DNA of 64,000 nucleotides, taken from Quillaja saponaria. Lineage: Eukaryota; Streptophyta; Magnoliopsida; Fabales; Quillajaceae. The first letter of the stretch is position 1; the number at the start of each line of letters is the position of its first letter. This document shows, one piece after another, positions 60,063-64,000 of this stretch. Under the pieces are notes generated by a model. It had not been told where the DNA came from. It searched no databases and was given only the letters and a program-made list of their open reading frames with translations. The position numbers and the translations under genes are program-made. Where the stretch lies: positions 3,596,001-3,660,000 of the forward strand of contig CM055617.1 in NCBI GenBank assembly GCA_029379385.1, written 5' to 3'.

Positions 60063-63000
60063 ATCAGAATAAATTGAACCTACTTTGATTCAGAAAATGG
60101 GTGAGAGAAAAAAAGTGAAATTTCCTAAGAATGCTACCTTAGAGCAAAACTGCAGAAGAGTCTCTAAGAAAAAATAGGAACTTGTTTGTGGTGGGCAGGG
60201 AATTGCTCAGTTTAATACTACTACATGTGGATGGACAGGGTGTTAAGTATTTCCATTTTTAATATTTAAAGAAAAAGGTAGAAAGTGTGGGATTTGAGAA
60301 TTGATGAATAAGGACGAGAGATTCAGAATAGAATAGGACAGCTGGGTGAATAGGGGCATCAACGCTCAAATCCCTGCTCCAGGTTCCTCATTTCTTTCAC
60401 TCCACTATTAAATTACTGAGTCTCACTAATTTGTTCTTACCTATGTTTTAATTATTTTTCGAGTCGTTCGGCCGAGTTTTTAAATATTAAACTCTAGCTC
60501 AAACCACCTATATTTTGTTGAGTTTAAGTAAAAATTACCAAAATGAAAATTGAATTATTGATGTCACCAAGTTAATATTATTTGAAATTTAAAGCAGGGA
60601 ATTTATTTAATTCATATTTTTATAAAATTGATATCAGGTTTGAGAAATTGTGAAGAGGACAAGTACAAAAAGACATAATGATAACGGTCATTTTATTATT
60701 ATTCTCTTGCATTCTTTTTCAATTTTTTGTCCTTCTTATTCTTTAGTAGGATATTTTAATTTTTGAACGAGCATTTATAAATTTTTATTAATATAAAATG
60801 TAATAAATTAAATTAATAAAAACTAAAATATTTTAAATTTTTTTATTAATTATGTATCAATAAAATTATTATTAATTATTACAATAAATATATATAAAAA
60901 TTTCTAAAAATAAGTAATAACTCTACACACTCTTGGTAGGTGCTAATAGTAGTCAAATTTGGCTTTCATTATTAACAAAACTTGTAAGATTATGTAAATC
61001 CTTCGAAAGGTCATCAGCTCCGAAAGGCCTTCATTATTAACAAACTTGTATTTGATATGAGTAGTCATCTACATATGGTATGTGATTCATATAGATATAA
61101 ATTCAATGATTTATTATTTTCTATGCATAAAAAATACATATCACCTAAAACACTTGATTTATACTAATTTTAAGTTAAAATATAAATTTCCTTATAGTGT
61201 ATTATTAGTGAGATTATGAGATTACAAATTGAATAAAAACTTACGTTACAAATTACATATAATCACTAGATTGACCTCAATTAATTAAAAAAGAAATACT
61301 AATTCAACTAAGTAATCCCATTGCAAAGATGCCTTGAGTTTTGTGCCAATACAAAGTGCGATGGGAGTACCTCTTTATGTTTAGTGGTGAAATACGATAT
61401 AATATATCTTGTTTGATCTAAATCAATTCATTCTTAATTGATATCTTTTTTTTCATTAAAGTAAATTTAAAAAAAAGATAGAACACTTTGTTATCACTTG
61501 TCAACACATCTTCAATGAACTTTTTACATTATCAAGTTTCTAGCACCAATCAATTTTAATTTAAAAAATAACAAAATTGCATACTACTCTTTTTAGAGGA
61601 AGTGAGCCTCATACGAGTCTACTTTTTTGTTAGAGAAATAGAAGAACATGAAACATTTTAAGCCGACATGAACTTCGCAATATCTACTATCCAAAGTTTC
61701 AATATTTTATCCGTGTCAATGTAAAAGTTTTTAAATTACCAATAAATAAAAAGTGTGATTAAATCTAATACAAATTAGTATTCATGATTTTAATCAAGTA
61801 AATTGATACGTTACAATCATGTTAATTAATAGTTAAAAAAATTATACAATGACAATAAATCAAATAATAACACCACTTAACCTATAACATATAAAATTCC
61901 AATAAATGTGACATTTATTTATATGACTATCAATGTAAAATAAGATGTATAATTTTTTTCGTGAGATCGTTTTTCTTTTATTGTATGAAATGTATGTTCT
62001 CTCAACTCTCTTATCATTGCAACTATTTGCAATCAAATTAATTAAGTTAAAACGAATTATCTATTAATAAAGGGAGTGATGAGTATAGTCATTAAGCCAA
62101 ATATTAGCCGACAAATAATTATTCACCCAATAAACAAAATGCATTAGGGTTTTAGATAGGATGGGGACAGAGGTAAGGAAACCTTATTGGCAATGACAAC
62201 ATACGATGGCTTTTCAAACTTTAGCTGTGTACTCTTACAATCATACTTGTGCAGCCCCTAGTGACAATTATGCATTGAAATAATGATAATAATAAAGGAC
62301 TAATCAAAAATTGTTGTTATGACATGGCAACAAAGAGTTGGCTTTTAAGATATTTACATCCACTAATGAAAATGCGAGTCTATCATCAAGCAAGTTGATT
62401 GTTAAACTAAACAATTATTAGTCCAACCGAATAAATATAATTTATTAATTTGATTTATAAATTATATAATTATTAGCTTAAATGATAAATACATTTTATT
62501 AATTTTTTGTTCAATAGAACTCAAATCCTGAAATACTTGTCAGAAACGTTATCTCCTAACTCATTACCAAAACCCAAATAACAATCCTTGGCAGCCACAG
62601 AACAAGAAAATAGGAAGTGCTCCAACAACTAACAATTGGGGATGTGACATGCTGCAGCGTCTAGGTAACTTTAAACAGCCAAAATCTCTATGACTATTAA
62701 GATTGAGACCTACAAGAAGACTAATGCTAAATATAAAAGCATAATCATAATCCATAAGCACTCAAACTAGTACTTGCATTTGCCAATAGGAAATGTGCAC
62801 GTGTAAACCTGTTGTGCATCAAAAGTGGGGATGGTCGGCCAAGTGAAAATACAACAAAATTCTTAGCTGCAAATGAATATTATTATCATGCAAGAAATCA
62901 AATCTAAAACTATGCAAACTTCTACTAGAGAAATTAATCAATCAAGCTTACACTTGTACTCTCCACCCCCTCCTCCCCAAAAAGGGTGAGAAAGATATCT

Positions 63001-63260
63001 ATATACAAGTGTTAGGCATGAGTGTGTAGGTACACGTACATATCTATATATTGCCAACTATAATCAGGTTATAATTGTAATTTTGTTCTGTGAAGAAACT
63101 TGGCATAAATATCTCGTATTAATTAATACCTTGTTTAAAGGTACACAATAGGAGGACAACCAGAGTATTTGTTTGAAGCTAATTCGAAAATTTTCTGGAC
63201 TAGTTTTGCAAAGTAATACAAGTACCCCAGATAAAGCTGCTTTAACACATGAATCCCAGT
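60063..63260. other. Spacer between DXR and PEX14
   Basis: No gene is seen in about 3.2 kb. The left few hundred bases should be the DXR promoter and leader, the right end the PEX14 3' untranslated region. The rest is AT-rich without clear repeats. Confidence 0.45.
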
Positions 63261-63746
63261 TCAGTTGCCAACATATTTGTCTTCCTGTATTTCTTGTATC
63301 TCACTAGAGTTCACTGTTGAGCTCACAACTGTAGCATCTATTGCACCACCAGATTCAGACAGTTTTGTGATCCTCTGCAACTCGTCAGACTCATCTGATG
63401 GCTGTGCTACTGACTGATCATTTGGAAACTGTTCTTTTTGTACCAAGGGCTTTGGCCTTCGGATGGCTTCAGCAGCCTCTGGCATTTGTACAGGTGGGGC
63501 CTGGGGAGGAACCCATGACCGTTGAACAGGTTGCTCACTAGATCGAGCACCATAAGGTGCTGCATTAAATTCAATTTCATTATCAATCTGTGCGGTTCTG
63601 GCATTCTTCCTTTGCCACCAAGGCACCGAGGTGTCATCATCGAATTGATAGGTAGTTTCTTGAACCTTTGAGTTCAAGCCCTCACCATTTACTTGTGGCT
63701 GAAGCACTTGGACAGAGCTATTTTGCGTTTGACCAATCTCCCAAGG
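63261..63746 (-). CDS. PEX14: Peroxin 14 (PEX14), last coding exon only
   Basis: Peroxisomal membrane docking protein that receives cargo-loaded PEX5/PEX7 during matrix protein import. Only the C-terminal exon is inside the window: 63746-63261, phase 0, after a TTGGGTAG acceptor, coding 161 residues and a stop. The plant PEX14 C-terminal signature is clear: PWEIGQ at the exon start, PWWQRKNAR, NAAPYGARSSEQPVQRSWVP, PPQAPPVQMPEAAEAIRRPK and DELQRITKLSESGG. The N-terminal PEX5-binding domain, the membrane segment and coiled coil lie beyond 64000. The bases from 63747 to the right edge are intron. Confidence 0.93.
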   Translation of the reverse strand, partial: PWEIGQTQNSSVQVLQPQVNGEGLNSKVQETTYQFDDDTSVPWWQRKNARTAQIDNEIEFNAAPYGARSSEQPVQRSWVPPQAPPVQMPEAAEAIRRPKPLVQKEQFPNDQSVAQPSDESDELQRITKLSESGGAIDATVVSSTVNSSEIQEIQEDKYVGN

Positions 63747-64000
63747 CTACCCAAGACAACATAGAAATTCATCATAATGTTATCATTCTTAAGCCAATTT
63801 TTTCCTTTTTTCTGGCAGGAAGGGTGAGGGTGGGCTCATACAGAAAAATGATTTATAGAAAATAGATAAAATAAGTAGGAATTGAAAATTAGCTGCACTT
63901 GAACTAGAAAGTACTTCAAAATAATATGTATCATCATCAAGAGTTAAAGCAATCTAACTCATGCGAACTTCTCTGAATAAAAATGCTATTCAAATAAATT

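Overview
This window is nuclear DNA from a flowering plant, most likely a rosid eudicot. The supporting signs are many short exons split by AT-rich GT-AG introns, plant-only families (Dof, SRO, DUF1645, plastid DXR, bifunctional PANK2 with a DUF89 half), T-rich 3' flanks, and AT-rich intergenic DNA with small repeats. I cannot name the species. No operon, CRISPR array, phage or bacterial feature is present.

Layout, left to right. The 5' part of a BOR-type boron/anion transporter gene lies at 1-648 (minus). The Fe-S scaffold ISU1 is at 4273-6388 (plus). An intronless inositol polyphosphate kinase of the ITPK1 type is at 8587-9561 (minus). A decayed copy of the WD40 nucleolar gene TOZ/UTP13 is at 11752-16269 (minus). 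It lies head to head with PANK2 (17076-30946, plus, 22 exons), whose first intron holds a TRIM-like miniature retroelement. A tRNA-Pro(UGG) is at 31891-31962. Next come a 1128-residue PWWP protein (32619-36005, plus), a Dof factor of the DOF5.6/HCA2 type (37200-38337, minus), an SRO protein (42411-45038, plus), a DUF1645 protein (49310-50218, plus), DXR (54225-60062, minus, 12 exons), and the last exon of PEX14 (63261-63746, minus).

The genes are unrelated in function, as is usual in plants: CoA synthesis (PANK2), the plastid MEP pathway (DXR), mitochondrial Fe-S clusters (ISU1), inositol phosphates (ITPK1), chromatin (PWWP), vascular transcription (Dof), stress signalling (SRO), peroxisomes (PEX14). 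Their order is informative. From memory, ITPK1 and TOZ are direct neighbours in Arabidopsis, and DOF5.6, SRO5, a DUF1645 gene, DXR and PEX14 all lie in one stretch of Arabidopsis chromosome 5. The window therefore looks like conserved microsynteny.

The most notable observations are the broken TOZ copy at what looks like its ancestral address, a one-base frame conflict in PANK2 exon 1, a GC-AG intron in PANK2, a TRIM-like element antisense in PANK2, a repeated basic/DLN module in the PWWP protein, and several tandem duplications and hairpins in the spacer DNA.
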